Shown here one piece after another: positions 1-7,254 of a stretch of 10,403 bases of DNA. Within the stretch, counting starts at the first letter, position 1. Each line of letters begins with the position of its first letter. The position numbers and the translations under genes are program-made. The notes beneath the pieces are model-generated. The model made no database searches. It saw only the letters and a program-made list of their open reading frames with translations, and was not told the origin of the DNA. The stretch spans positions 1 through 10,403 of the forward strand of contig JAKDIK010000063.1 in the NCBI GenBank assembly GCA_030450535.1. The letters are read 5' to 3'. This stretch comes from Propionibacteriaceae bacterium. GTDB lineage: Bacteria > Actinomycetota > Actinomycetes > Propionibacteriales > Propionibacteriaceae.

Positions 1-18
1 GCCCTCGACGAACAGCAT
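1..18 (-). CDS. Start of next gene, probably ABC transporter ATP-binding subunit (partial)
   Basis: Only the first six codons (MLFVEG) are in the window. The ATG overlaps the stop codon of the permease gene in a TGATG junction, which is a typical translationally coupled arrangement. Importers with this type of binding protein and permease (COG2984/COG4120) normally have the ATPase (COG1101) as third gene, so an ATPase is expected here. The six residues themselves do not identify it, so the product is inferred from gene order only. Confidence 0.5.
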
Positions 19-980
19 CAGGCGCTCGCCCCCCGCGCCTCGGCCCCGGACGCCTCAGCCGCCTCGGCCGCCTCCGCCGCCGCGTCCGCCTGACTGCGCG
101 CCAGTTCGCGGCGCACCTGCCTGGCCCGCCAACGCCGGACGATCGCCAGCCGCGGCAGCAGCAGCGCCGCGATCACCAGGATCGCCGACACCAGCTTCAT
201 GTCGTTGGGGTTGAGCCCCAGGCCCAGCGCCACCTGGATGACGACCCGGTACACCACCGAGCCCACCAGCACGGCCGCCGTCGTGATCCAGATCGAGTGG
301 GACGCGATGAGCGCCTGCCCGATGATGACGGACGCCAGCCCGGCGACGATGAGCCCGATGCCCATGCCGATGTCGGCATAACCCTGGTACTGCGCCAGGA
401 TCGCCCCCGACAGCGCCACCAGTCCGTTCGACAGCGCGACTCCCCAGATCTTCACCCCGTCGGTCGAGACCCCCAGCGACCGGATCATGCGCTCGTTGTC
501 GCCCGTGGCCTGCAGCGCGAGGCCGAGGTCGGTCTTGAGGAACCAGTCCAGGCCGAACTTGAAGGCCACCGCCACCGCGCCGAACACCGCGATCGACACC
601 CACGTGGCCGTCAGCCCGGCGTCCGCCAGCGGCGACGTGAGCGTGTCGATGCGCAGCAGGGAGAGGTTGGCGCGCCCCATGATGCGCAGGTTGATCGAGT
701 ACAGCGCGATCTGGGTCAGGATGCCCGCGAGCAGCGGGTTGATGCCGCCCTTCGTGTGCAGCATGCCCGTGACCGCGCCCGCGACGAGGCCGGACGCGGC
801 GCCGCACACCGTGGCGAGCAGCGGGTTCTGGCCGCCCACGATCATGACGGTGGCGACGGCGGCCCCGGTCGTGAAGCTGCCGTCCACCGTGAGGTCGGGG
901 AAGTCGAGGATCCGGAACGTCAGGTAGACCCCCAGGGCCATCAGCCCGTAGATCAGTCCCAGATCGAGCGCGGCCAGCAT
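18..980 (-). CDS. ABC importer permease, TrpX/COG4120-type system
   Basis: A 320-residue integral membrane permease that would form the channel of an ABC importer together with the lipoprotein encoded just upstream. It belongs to the branched-chain-amino-acid-permease-like fold (BPD_transp_2). The sequence shows the hallmark segment FPDLTVDGSFTTGAA near residue 27. It also has a conserved block around residues 155-225 (ATGDN, SLGVSTD, LSNGLVALSGAILAQYQGY, IGMGIG, SVIIGQAL), and about eight hydrophobic segments fill residues 1-280. The ATG lies 5 nt after the binding-protein stop, with no strong Shine-Dalgarno sequence, which suggests translational coupling. The C-terminus after about residue 282 is an unusual tail: a basic stretch, then a low-complexity Ala/Glu run. 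Relatives of this family transport tryptophan or other small solutes, but the substrate cannot be read here. Confidence 0.9.
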   Translation of the reverse strand: MLAALDLGLIYGLMALGVYLTFRILDFPDLTVDGSFTTGAAVATVMIVGGQNPLLATVCGAASGLVAGAVTGMLHTKGGINPLLAGILTQIALYSINLRIMGRANLSLLRIDTLTSPLADAGLTATWVSIAVFGAVAVAFKFGLDWFLKTDLGLALQATGDNERMIRSLGVSTDGVKIWGVALSNGLVALSGAILAQYQGYADIGMGIGLIVAGLASVIIGQALIASHSIWITTAAVLVGSVVYRVVIQVALGLGLNPNDMKLVSAILVIAALLLPRLAIVRRWRARQVRRELARSQADAAAEAAEAAEASGAEARGASA

Positions 981-985
981 CGGCG

Positions 986-1996
986 TCAGCTACCGACCAG
1001 TTCGGCCCCGGTGAGCAGCTCGGCCGGGATCGTCACGCCCATGCGCGCCGCGGCCGCCTCGTTCACGTACAGCTTCGGCTCCCGCTGCGTCTCGACGGGC
1101 ATGGTGGCCGGGTCGGCGCCTTCGGTCAGGATGGCCACGGCCATTTCACCGACCTGGCGACCGAGTTCGGTGTAGTCGAGGCCGTAGGTGATCACCGCGC
1201 CGTTGGCGACCGAGTCGCCCTCCCCCGCGATGACCGGGATCTGCTGGGCTTCCGCATACCGGATCACCGAGCCGAGACCCGAGACGACGTTGTTGTCGGT
1301 GGGCACGTAGATGGCGTCGACGTTCAGCGAGTTCACGGCCTGCTCGACCTCGGCGGTGTTGGTGACCGTGACCTCCTGGACCGTGAGCCCCTCGGCCTCG
1401 GCGGCCGGCCGGGCCGCCTCGACCTGCACCTCGGAGTTCACCTCGCCGGAGCTGTAGATGATGCCGATGGACGCGGCGTCCGGCTTGATCTGCTTGACCA
1501 GCGCGATCTGGTCGGCGACGGGGTTCATGTCGGTGGTGCCGGTCACGTTGCCGCCGGGGGCCTCCAGGCTGTCGACGAGCCGCGCGGCGACGGGGTCGGT
1601 GACGGCGGTGAACAGCACGGGTCGGTCGGTGAGGACCTGCGCGATGGCCTGCGCGGTCGGCGTCGCGACGGCGAGCACCAAGTCGATGTCGGCGTCGTCG
1701 CGGAAGGTGTTGGCGATCGCGGTACCCGTGCCGGGATCCGCATTCTGGTTCTGGTCGTTGTAGGTGACGGTCAGGCCCGCGTCGGCGATGGCCTCCTTGA
1801 AGCCCGTGACGGCGGCGTCCAGCGAGGAGTGCGTCACGTACTGGGCGACGCCGATCGTGTAGGAGGACGCCGCGCCGTCGCCCGTCGCGCCGGCGCCGGC
1901 GGTCTGGGTCGTCGCGGGCGTCCCCGTGCAGCCGGCGAGCAGCAGGGCGGACGCCGCGAGCGCGGTCAGGGCGCGGGGCAGGGTCAAGGACTTCAT
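986..1996 (-). CDS. ABC importer substrate-binding lipoprotein, TrpX/COG2984 family
   Basis: A 336-residue extracytoplasmic solute-binding lipoprotein. Residues 1-22 form a signal peptide (MKSLTLPRAL, then a hydrophobic run) ending in the lipobox LLAGC, with Cys23 as the predicted lipidated residue. A Gly/Ala/Thr-rich linker follows to about residue 45. The mature part carries family hallmarks of ABC_sub_bind proteins: AVTDPVAARLV (about 131-141), GGNVTGTTDMNPVADQI (about 148-164) and DAIYVPTDNNVVSG (about 227-240). The open frame extends 28 codons further upstream, but this ATG is chosen because the signal peptide begins here and GAAAGG lies 9 nt before it. It is the first gene of a binding protein-permease-(ATPase) cassette. 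Streptococcal TrpX binds tryptophan, but the ligand of this homologue is unknown. Confidence 0.9.
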   Translation of the reverse strand: MKSLTLPRALTALAASALLLAGCTGTPATTQTAGAGATGDGAASSYTIGVAQYVTHSSLDAAVTGFKEAIADAGLTVTYNDQNQNADPGTGTAIANTFRDDADIDLVLAVATPTAQAIAQVLTDRPVLFTAVTDPVAARLVDSLEAPGGNVTGTTDMNPVADQIALVKQIKPDAASIGIIYSSGEVNSEVQVEAARPAAEAEGLTVQEVTVTNTAEVEQAVNSLNVDAIYVPTDNNVVSGLGSVIRYAEAQQIPVIAGEGDSVANGAVITYGLDYTELGRQVGEMAVAILTEGADPATMPVETQREPKLYVNEAAAARMGVTIPAELLTGAELVGS

Positions 1997-2024
1997 GGCG
2001 GCCAACCTTTCGGGGACTCGGGCG

Positions 2025-2049
2025 CACGTCGAACGTGACCGTACCGGTC
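2025..2049. promoter_or_regulatory. Two abutting inverted repeats upstream of the TrpX-type gene
   Basis: CACGT-CGA-ACGTG occupies 2025-2037 and GACCG-TAC-CGGTC occupies 2037-2049. Each is a perfect 5+3+5 inverted repeat, and they share one base. They lie 29-53 bp upstream of the lipoprotein ATG. Dimeric repressors commonly bind such sites, so these are operator candidates. Short inverted repeats are frequent by chance in GC-rich DNA, so the function is inferred. Confidence 0.35.
2038..2043 (-). promoter_or_regulatory. Possible -10 element (TACGGT) of the second importer
   Basis: TACGGT on the minus strand matches the TANNNT pattern of sigma-70-type -10 boxes. It would place the transcription start near 2030, inside the first inverted repeat, leaving a leader of about 35 nt. 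No convincing -35 box is seen at 16-19 nt spacing. The call is weak and rests on position in the 114-nt gap between thiQ and the lipoprotein gene. Confidence 0.25.
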
Positions 2050-2075
2050 CGGCGCCGCCCCCAGGGGCCCTTCTC

Positions 2076-2103
2076 AGCATCCGGTGCCCGTCGGCACCCT
2101 GCT
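2076..2103 (-). terminator. Hairpin just after thiQ, possible terminator
   Basis: A perfect 6-bp stem GGTGCC/GGCACC with a 4-nt loop (2083-2098) can be extended by AGCA/TGCT across a small asymmetric bulge. On the minus strand it begins 7 nt after the thiQ stop codon. No U-tract follows, so it could be a weak intrinsic terminator, an mRNA 3'-end stabiliser, or an attenuating structure before the second importer. Confidence 0.4.
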
Positions 2104-2110
2104 CAGCGCG

Positions 2111-3199
2111 TCAGGCCCCCTCCCCAGCCGCAACGCCGCGGATGTGCGCCACGCCGTCGGGGTCCACGCGGACGCCCACCTCGCTCGCCCCGGTCGCCTC
2201 GGGGGCGCGCACCTCGGCCACCTGGCCGCTGGGCAGCTCGACTTTGATCGCGACGTAGCCGCGGCGCACGAATTCCCCGCGCACCGGTAGGCGGACGCCC
2301 GAGGCGTCCAGCAGCAGGCTCGCCGGTCCCAGCCCGACGATCCCGGTCGCGGCCAGGTCGTCCAGCCCGAGCGCGGCGGCGTCCGCCGCGGTGAGGAACG
2401 CGCCGTACCCGAGAAACGTCGCCACCTCGGGCGAGGCCGGGCGCCGCCACAGCTCCGCGGGCGTCCCCACCTGCAGCAGCCGGCCCTCGGCGAGCACCGC
2501 CACGCGGTCGGCGAGCGCGAACGCCTCGTCCTGATCATGGGTGACGTGGACGGCCGGCGTCCCGGTGGCACGCAACACCTCGCCGAGTACCTCGACCAGC
2601 CGCTCTCGCAGCCCGCGGTCGAGGGCCGACAGCGGCTCGTCCAGCAGCATCAACCGCGGGCGCGGCGCCAGCGACCGGGCCAGCGCCACCCGCTGCGCCT
2701 GCCCGCCGGAGAGCTCGGTCACCTTGCGCCGCGCGAAGCCGGGCAGCCCGACGAGCTCCAGGAATTCCTCCGCCACCGCCCGGCGGCGCGCCCGGGGCAG
2801 GCCGTGGAGGCCGTAGGCGACGTTCGCGCCGACGTCGAGGTTGGGAAACAGCGCGGGCTCCTGGAACATCAGCCCGAAGTTGCGCTTGTGGACGGCCACC
2901 CGCGCGAGGTCGGTGCCGTCCCAGGTCACGCGGCCGGACGCCAGCGGCTCCAGCCCGGCGATGGCGCGCAACAGCGACGACTTGCCCGAGCCCGAGGCCC
3001 CCAGCAGCGCCACGATCTCGCCGGGCCCCACCTCCAGCGACACGTGGTCGACGGCCGTGATGGTGCGCGTCGGCCCGATCGTCCCCCGCGGCGGGGGCAC
3101 CCAGGTGATGATCGGCCGCCGGTTCGGCGGGCGCCGCGCGTCGCCGGTCGAGGTCGTGTAGCGCACGACTGCATCGGTCACGCCCAGCCCGCTCACCAT
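2111..3199 (-). CDS. thiQ: Thiamine ABC transporter ATP-binding protein ThiQ-like
   Basis: A 362-residue ABC ATPase that would energise thiamine import with ThiP and ThiB. Walker A is GASGSGKS (67-74), the Q-loop is Q113 in FQEPALFP, the signature is LSGGQ (163-167), Walker B is LMLLDE (183-188), the D-loop is SALD and the switch histidine is H221. All key residues are intact. It is longer than E. coli ThiQ (about 230 residues). Residues 15-46 are an extra Pro/Arg-rich stretch between the first strands, and residues 265-362 form a C-terminal extension resembling the regulatory TOBE domains of CUT1/MOI-type ATPases. The ATG overlaps the thiP stop by 7 nt, with GGAGG 7 nt upstream. The thiamine assignment comes from thiB and the TPP riboswitch; the ATPase alone would only be called spermidine/iron/thiamine type. 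Confidence 0.88.
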   Translation of the reverse strand: MVSGLGVTDAVVRYTTSTGDARRPPNRRPIITWVPPPRGTIGPTRTITAVDHVSLEVGPGEIVALLGASGSGKSSLLRAIAGLEPLASGRVTWDGTDLARVAVHKRNFGLMFQEPALFPNLDVGANVAYGLHGLPRARRRAVAEEFLELVGLPGFARRKVTELSGGQAQRVALARSLAPRPRLMLLDEPLSALDRGLRERLVEVLGEVLRATGTPAVHVTHDQDEAFALADRVAVLAEGRLLQVGTPAELWRRPASPEVATFLGYGAFLTAADAAALGLDDLAATGIVGLGPASLLLDASGVRLPVRGEFVRRGYVAIKVELPSGQVAEVRAPEATGASEVGVRVDPDGVAHIRGVAAGEGA

Positions 3200-4851
3200 G
3201 ACGTCGCCTCCATGGGTCTCATCCTCTCAGCCAGCGCCATGACGGCGGCGGTCAGCACGGCCAACAGGACGGCCGCGGCCATGCCCGTGCCCTGGTTCTC
3301 CAACCCCGGACGCCCCATCAGCCGGAACACCACCACCGGCAGCGTCGGCGCGTCCGGCCGCGCGAGGAACGAGGTCGCGCCGAATTCTCCCAGCGACGTG
3401 GCGAACGCGAAGCCCGTCGCCAGCCCCAGGCCCCTGGCGGCCATCGCCAGGTCGACGTCGGCCAGCACCCGCCCCGGGGACGACCCGAGCACCGCCGCCG
3501 CCTCGCGCAGCCGCGGGTCGATCGCCCGCAGCACCGGCAGCAGGACCCGCAGCACCAGCGGCAGCGCCACGATCGCCTGGGCGATCGGCACCAGCATCAT
3601 CGAACTCCGCAGGTCGAGCGGCGGGCGGTTCAAGGTGATGAGAAAGCCGAAGCCGACGGTCACCGCCGAGACCCCGAGCGGCAACATGAACACCTGGTCG
3701 AGCAGGCCGAGCGCTCGGCGTCCGGATGCCGACCGGGGCCGCCTCGAGACCACCAGGCTGACCAGCACGCCGAGCAGCAGGGCCAGTGCGGTGGCGGCCA
3801 GGGCGGTGCGCAGGGAGTTGCCCACGGCGTCCGCGGTCGGGATCGCGAGCAGCCCCGAGGGTCCGCCGAACAGCGTGGCGTAGTGGTCGATCCCCCAGCC
3901 GGACGCCGTGCGCAGCGAGCGCAGCACCAGGTTGCCCAGGGGCAGCGCCACGAACGCCACGATGAGGGCGGTCACCAAGCTCGCCGCCCCGTCGCGACGC
4001 AGTCGCCACCGCGACACGGCCGAGTCCCCGGCGCGGAGCCGCTGCGCGTGGGTGAGGCGGGCCTGGAGCCGCTCAGAGACCACGAGGCAGACGGTGACGA
4101 CCAGCAGCTGGATCACCGACAGCGCCGCCGCCGATGTCAGGTCGAGCAGCTGGTTGGTGAGAAACCAGATCTCAGTCTCGATGGTGCCGTACGCGGGTCC
4201 GCCCAGCACCATGACGACGCCGTAGGCCGACGCGCAGAAGAGGAAGACGAGGGCTGCGCTGGACGCGATCGCCGGACCGAGCGCGGGCAGGGTGACCGTG
4301 GCGAGGACGCGGCCGGGCGTGGCCCCGAGGACGGCCGCCACCTCGCCGGGACGCGGATCCAGCGACGCCCACACCCCGCCCACGGTGCGCACCACGACGG
4401 CGATGTTGAAAAAGGCCAGCGCCGCGACGACGATCGCGAAGCTGCGGTCGAGACCCAGGAAGCCGAGGGGCCCCGTGTCGATCACGAGCGACTTGAACGC
4501 GACGCCGACGACGACGCTGGGCAGCACGAACGGAATGGTGACGATCGATCGGACGATCCCCCGGCCCGGGAAGCGGGTGCGGTACAGCACCCAGGCGGCC
4601 GGCAGGCCGAGCGCCAAGGAGAGGAGCGTGCCCGCCGTCGCCTGGGCGAGCGTGGTGGTGATGACCCGGGCGGTGCGCGGGGAGGCCAACACGGTGGCGA
4701 AACCGTCGAGGGTGGGCGTCCCGGCAGGAAACAGTCCTCGGCCCACCAGCGCGCCGACGGGCCAGGCGAAGAACACCGCCAGGAACGCCAGCGGGACAGC
4801 CGCGGCGGCCGTCCACCCGAGGGCGACACGCCAGCCGCCGGGAATCCTCAC
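3193..4851 (-). CDS. thiP: Thiamine ABC transporter permease ThiP-like, fused two-domain
   Basis: A 552-residue membrane permease made of two fused BPD_transp_1 halves, as in ThiP and the iron permease FbpB. Each half carries an EAA loop that docks with the ATPase: EVAAVLGATPGRVLATVTLP at about 170-189 and EAAAVLGSSPGRVLADVDL at about 450-468. About twelve hydrophobic segments are visible, and a basic cytoplasmic linker near 262-290 separates the halves. The length matches the ThiP family (about 535 residues). The start is GTG, one base after the thiB TGA, with no clear Shine-Dalgarno sequence, so translation is probably coupled to thiB. The specific substrate is inferred from thiB and the riboswitch. 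Confidence 0.9.
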   Translation of the reverse strand: MRIPGGWRVALGWTAAAAVPLAFLAVFFAWPVGALVGRGLFPAGTPTLDGFATVLASPRTARVITTTLAQATAGTLLSLALGLPAAWVLYRTRFPGRGIVRSIVTIPFVLPSVVVGVAFKSLVIDTGPLGFLGLDRSFAIVVAALAFFNIAVVVRTVGGVWASLDPRPGEVAAVLGATPGRVLATVTLPALGPAIASSAALVFLFCASAYGVVMVLGGPAYGTIETEIWFLTNQLLDLTSAAALSVIQLLVVTVCLVVSERLQARLTHAQRLRAGDSAVSRWRLRRDGAASLVTALIVAFVALPLGNLVLRSLRTASGWGIDHYATLFGGPSGLLAIPTADAVGNSLRTALAATALALLLGVLVSLVVSRRPRSASGRRALGLLDQVFMLPLGVSAVTVGFGFLITLNRPPLDLRSSMMLVPIAQAIVALPLVLRVLLPVLRAIDPRLREAAAVLGSSPGRVLADVDLAMAARGLGLATGFAFATSLGEFGATSFLARPDAPTLPVVVFRLMGRPGLENQGTGMAAAVLLAVLTAAVMALAERMRPMEATSW

Positions 4852-4852
4852 C

Positions 4853-6025
4853 TCAGCCGATCACCGTGGTGGCCCAGTCGCGGACCCACGTGTCGCGTCC
4901 CGCCGTGATCTCCTCGGCGCTCATCGTGTACGGACGCTGGGCGAGCGGGGCGAACTGGACCCACTCCTCTGGCAACTCAACGCCGTGCTTCACCGGATAC
5001 ATGTACATCTGTTCAGGGATGTCGGCCTGCACCTCGTCGCTGACCAGGAACTCGATGAAGCGTTGGGCACCCACCGCGTTCTGCGCACCCGCGATGACTC
5101 CGGCGTACTCGACCTGCCGGAAGCACGTGCCCAGTAGGGCGCCGGTGTGGGTCTCGCCGTCGACCACCTCGAAGGCCGGCGAGGTGGCATAACTCAGCGC
5201 CAACGGACGCGGGCCCTTGCCCGCGGAGCCGGAGAACTGGACGCTGTAGGCCTCCGTCCAGTCCTGGGCGACGAGCACGCCGTTGTCCTTGAGCTGCTGC
5301 CAGTAGGCCAGGTAGCCGTCCTCGCCCTTGGCCGCGACGGTCTCCACGAGGAAGGCCAGGCCGGGCGAGCTGGCGGCGGGGTTCGAGACGACGAGCAGGT
5401 CGCGGTACTCGGGCTTGACGAGGTCGTCCAGCGTCGTGGGCACCTCGAGGCCGTGCTCGGTGAACCACGCCAGGTCGGCGTTGATGCACACGTCGCCGTA
5501 GTCGATCGGGGTCAGCCGGTTGGTCTCGTCGGCCGCGAAGGTGGTCCGCTCGCTCTCTTCCAGCCCGGTGGGCTGGTACGGGACGACCACATCCTCGGCC
5601 AGCGCCCGGCCCGCGAAGGTGTTGTCGATGCCGTACACCACGTCTCCCAGCGGGGAATCCTTGGTAAGGACGAGCTGGTTGGTGAGGCTGCCCGCGTCCC
5701 CGGGCGCGACGTAGGTGACGGTGTAGCCCGTCTCGGCGGCGAACTGGTCGAGCAGGCTCTGGCTGAGTGCGAACGAGTCGTGGGTGACCACGGTGAGCGT
5801 GCCCGACTCGGTCGCCGTCTGCGTCGGCGTCGCGGTGGGGGTCGGCTCCGTGCCGGGCGTTCCTGCGGGAGTGCTGGTCGTAGCGCTCGGCCCGGCGCAC
5901 GCGGCGAGTCCCAGCGCGAGGAGTCCGGCGGCGAACACGCGGACGCCGCGGGTATGGCCGGGCCGTCCGGGGTGCCCCCCATCCGGGGTCCCGCTACCGT
6001 GCCCGGATCGATCCGTGGCGGTCAT
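4853..6025 (-). CDS. thiB: Thiamine ABC transporter substrate-binding lipoprotein ThiB/TbpA-like
   Basis: A 390-residue lipoprotein that would capture thiamine outside the membrane. The N-terminus has an unusually long polar stretch (1-26), a hydrophobic core (30-42) and the lipobox LAAC with Cys43, followed by a Thr/Pro-rich linker to about 74. The mature part matches TbpA motifs in order: VVTHDSFA (79-86), DVVYGIDNTF (128-137), PIDYGDVCINAD (173-184), AASSPGLAFL (217-226), DWTEAY (255-260), LALSYATSPAFEV (275-287), QVEYAGV (304-310) and IPEQMYMYPV (336-345). The ATG is preceded by GGGAGG with a 6-nt gap to the start. It is the first gene of a thiB-thiP-thiQ operon under a TPP riboswitch. 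Motif order and the riboswitch together make the thiamine (or thiamine phosphate) assignment strong. Confidence 0.93.
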   Translation of the reverse strand: MTATDRSGHGSGTPDGGHPGRPGHTRGVRVFAAGLLALGLAACAGPSATTSTPAGTPGTEPTPTATPTQTATESGTLTVVTHDSFALSQSLLDQFAAETGYTVTYVAPGDAGSLTNQLVLTKDSPLGDVVYGIDNTFAGRALAEDVVVPYQPTGLEESERTTFAADETNRLTPIDYGDVCINADLAWFTEHGLEVPTTLDDLVKPEYRDLLVVSNPAASSPGLAFLVETVAAKGEDGYLAYWQQLKDNGVLVAQDWTEAYSVQFSGSAGKGPRPLALSYATSPAFEVVDGETHTGALLGTCFRQVEYAGVIAGAQNAVGAQRFIEFLVSDEVQADIPEQMYMYPVKHGVELPEEWVQFAPLAQRPYTMSAEEITAGRDTWVRDWATTVIG

Positions 6026-6030
6026 GGTTT

Positions 6031-6048
6031 TCCTCCCATCCCAGGAGG
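6031..6048 (-). promoter_or_regulatory. Hairpin masking the thiB Shine-Dalgarno sequence
   Basis: On the minus strand CCTCC (6048-6044) can pair with GGAGG (6036-6032) across a 7-nt loop. The GGAGG is the thiB ribosome binding site, 6 nt before the ATG. The element lies 25 nt downstream of the TPP aptamer and no U-tract follows it. This fits an expression platform that controls translation initiation rather than transcription termination. The base pairing is visible; the switching is inferred. Confidence 0.55.
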
Positions 6049-6073
6049 GGTCGGCGCGGGGGCCGAAGAGCTC

Positions 6074-6159
6074 GACTCCCTACGCCGGTGCGAACCGGAT
6101 CAGGTGCGAGGGTCTGCGACGCTTCGCACTCTCAGCGCCCCCGTGGGCGCTCCCCTGTC
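6074..6159 (-). ncRNA. TPP riboswitch (THI-box) of the thiBPQ operon
   Basis: The minus strand carries the conserved TPP aptamer elements in the right order. GGGGAGC is followed by a perfect P2 stem GCGCCC/GGGCGC with loop ACGG, the CUGAGAG core and a perfect P3 stem TGCGA/TCGCA. Then come ACCCU, the CACCUGAUCCGG motif, a P5 stem CCGG/CCGG and the 3' hallmark GCGUAGGGA. A minimal P1 can form from GAC (6159-6157) and GTC (6076-6074). An alternative longer closing helix CGAAGA/TCTTCG (6163-6158 with 6069-6064) is also possible. The riboswitch precedes the thiamine importer, so high TPP should switch it off. Confidence 0.95.
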
Positions 6160-6169
6160 TTCGTCTCCC

Positions 6170-6175
6170 ACCCTA
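6170..6175 (-). promoter_or_regulatory. Possible -10 element (TAGGGT) of the thiBPQ operon
   Basis: TAGGGT on the minus strand fits TANNNT and would start transcription near 6163, right at the 5' edge of the riboswitch. The -35 region is poor: CGACGA at 6193-6198 (17-nt spacing) or TCCGAC at 6195-6200 (19-nt spacing). Support is mainly the position between the upstream gene's stop and the aptamer. Confidence 0.35.
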
Positions 6176-6214
6176 GCGTGCCGGGGCCGGTGTCGTCGGA
6201 GCGCTCGCGACGGC

Positions 6215-7207
6215 TCAGCCCTCGGGGAGCCGGCCGAACGAGGCGGGGTTCCCCCGCCAGGCGTCCCGGACGGCCTCCAGCTCGGCCCGCCTGGCGGGAC
6301 GGGCCCGCAACCACCCCGCGAACAGCCGGCTCGAACGGCTCCGCGCCCACCGGAACGGAAGGATCGCCGCCACGAGGGCCGCGGAGAACACCACGACGTA
6401 CCACCACACCGGCTCGGGCCGCAGGCCACCCATCGCCGCGGTCGTCCGCAGCGTGATCACCAGCGCCAGCCCCGCCGACGCCCCCCACCAGGCGTCGTAG
6501 AGGGTGCGCCCGGCCCATGGGTCAGGCTCGGCGAAGCCGTCGACGACGTCCTCGCGGTGCCACGCGTACACCCGCGTCTCGGCGGCCAGGAAGAGCCCCA
6601 CCAGCAGGGCTGCCCAGCCCTCCAGGAAGGCTCCCCGGGTCAGCACCAGCGCCCCGAGGCCAGCCACCACGCTCACCAGCCCCATCGCGAGGTAGCGCAG
6701 CAGGACGGCCGCGCGGTGCATCACGGCGGCGCGCACCCGCTCCACCACCGGGACGCCGTGCGGCATGCGTGATTCCAGAGCAGCCCGCGCGCGGCGTCCC
6801 CCCTTTCCCCGGGGCTGGGGGACGCGCCCGGCGGCCGCGAGGGCCTCTCGCAGCGTGCGCGGGGGACGCGGCGGCACCAGGACATCTCGGGCGAGCCGCG
6901 CCAGCGCCAGGCTCGACACACCGGCCCCGACCAGCGCCGCCGCCTGGACCCACGGGTACCAGCCCTCAGGGGCGAGGAACAGCACCTCGGCCGGAAAGGC
7001 CAACACCTGCACGCACAGCGCCGCCGCGCACACCCACCCGAGTGGGGGCAGGACGCGGTTCAGCATCGGGTTGTTGCCGCCGGCGAAGTTCGACAGGATC
7101 CAGCCCAACAGCCACCCGAGCCACAGGCAGCCCGACAGCCAGCCGAACAGGTTGAACGAGGGCCGCACCACGACGACGAGCAGCAGCCAGGGCCACACCA
7201 GCAGCAA
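6215..7207 (-). CDS. Multi-pass membrane protein of unknown function
   Basis: I do not recognise this family. With the TTG start chosen here the product is 330 residues with about eight hydrophobic segments. Four lie in the N-terminal half (LLLVWPWLLLVVVV, FNLFGWLSGCLWLGWLLGWIL, GWVCAAALCVQVLAF, and one near WVQAAALVGAGVSSLALA). An Arg-rich cytoplasmic linker follows (about residues 110-150), then four more segments and a basic C-terminal tail ending in NPASFGRLPEG. Tryptophan is abundant. The frame stays open into lysC, but that part is a shadow of the lysC C-terminus. Between the lysC stop (7255) and the first membrane segment there is no in-frame ATG or GTG. Candidates are CTG at 7258 (overlapping the lysC TGA), TTG at 7207 and GTG at 7198. 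Close linkage to lysC suggests co-transcription but gives no function. Confidence 0.7.
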   Translation of the reverse strand: MLLVWPWLLLVVVVRPSFNLFGWLSGCLWLGWLLGWILSNFAGGNNPMLNRVLPPLGWVCAAALCVQVLAFPAEVLFLAPEGWYPWVQAAALVGAGVSSLALARLARDVLVPPRPPRTLREALAAAGRVPQPRGKGGRRARAALESRMPHGVPVVERVRAAVMHRAAVLLRYLAMGLVSVVAGLGALVLTRGAFLEGWAALLVGLFLAAETRVYAWHREDVVDGFAEPDPWAGRTLYDAWWGASAGLALVITLRTTAAMGGLRPEPVWWYVVVFSAALVAAILPFRWARSRSSRLFAGWLRARPARRAELEAVRDAWRGNPASFGRLPEG

Positions 7208-7254
7208 CGCCCACAGCGCGAGGCTCCGCCAGGGCGAGGCGGATGTCCGCGGCG

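Noticed and set aside
3883..4908. Long plus-strand open frame antisense to thiP
   Set aside because: Its composition is mostly Arg, Gly, Asp, Gln and Pro with no recognisable motif. It is the expected shadow of GC-rich coding DNA opposite a clear permease gene.
6185..6213. Possible terminator CGTCG/CGACG after the membrane protein gene
   Set aside because: Only a 5-bp stem with a 9-nt loop and no U-tract, too weak to call as a feature.
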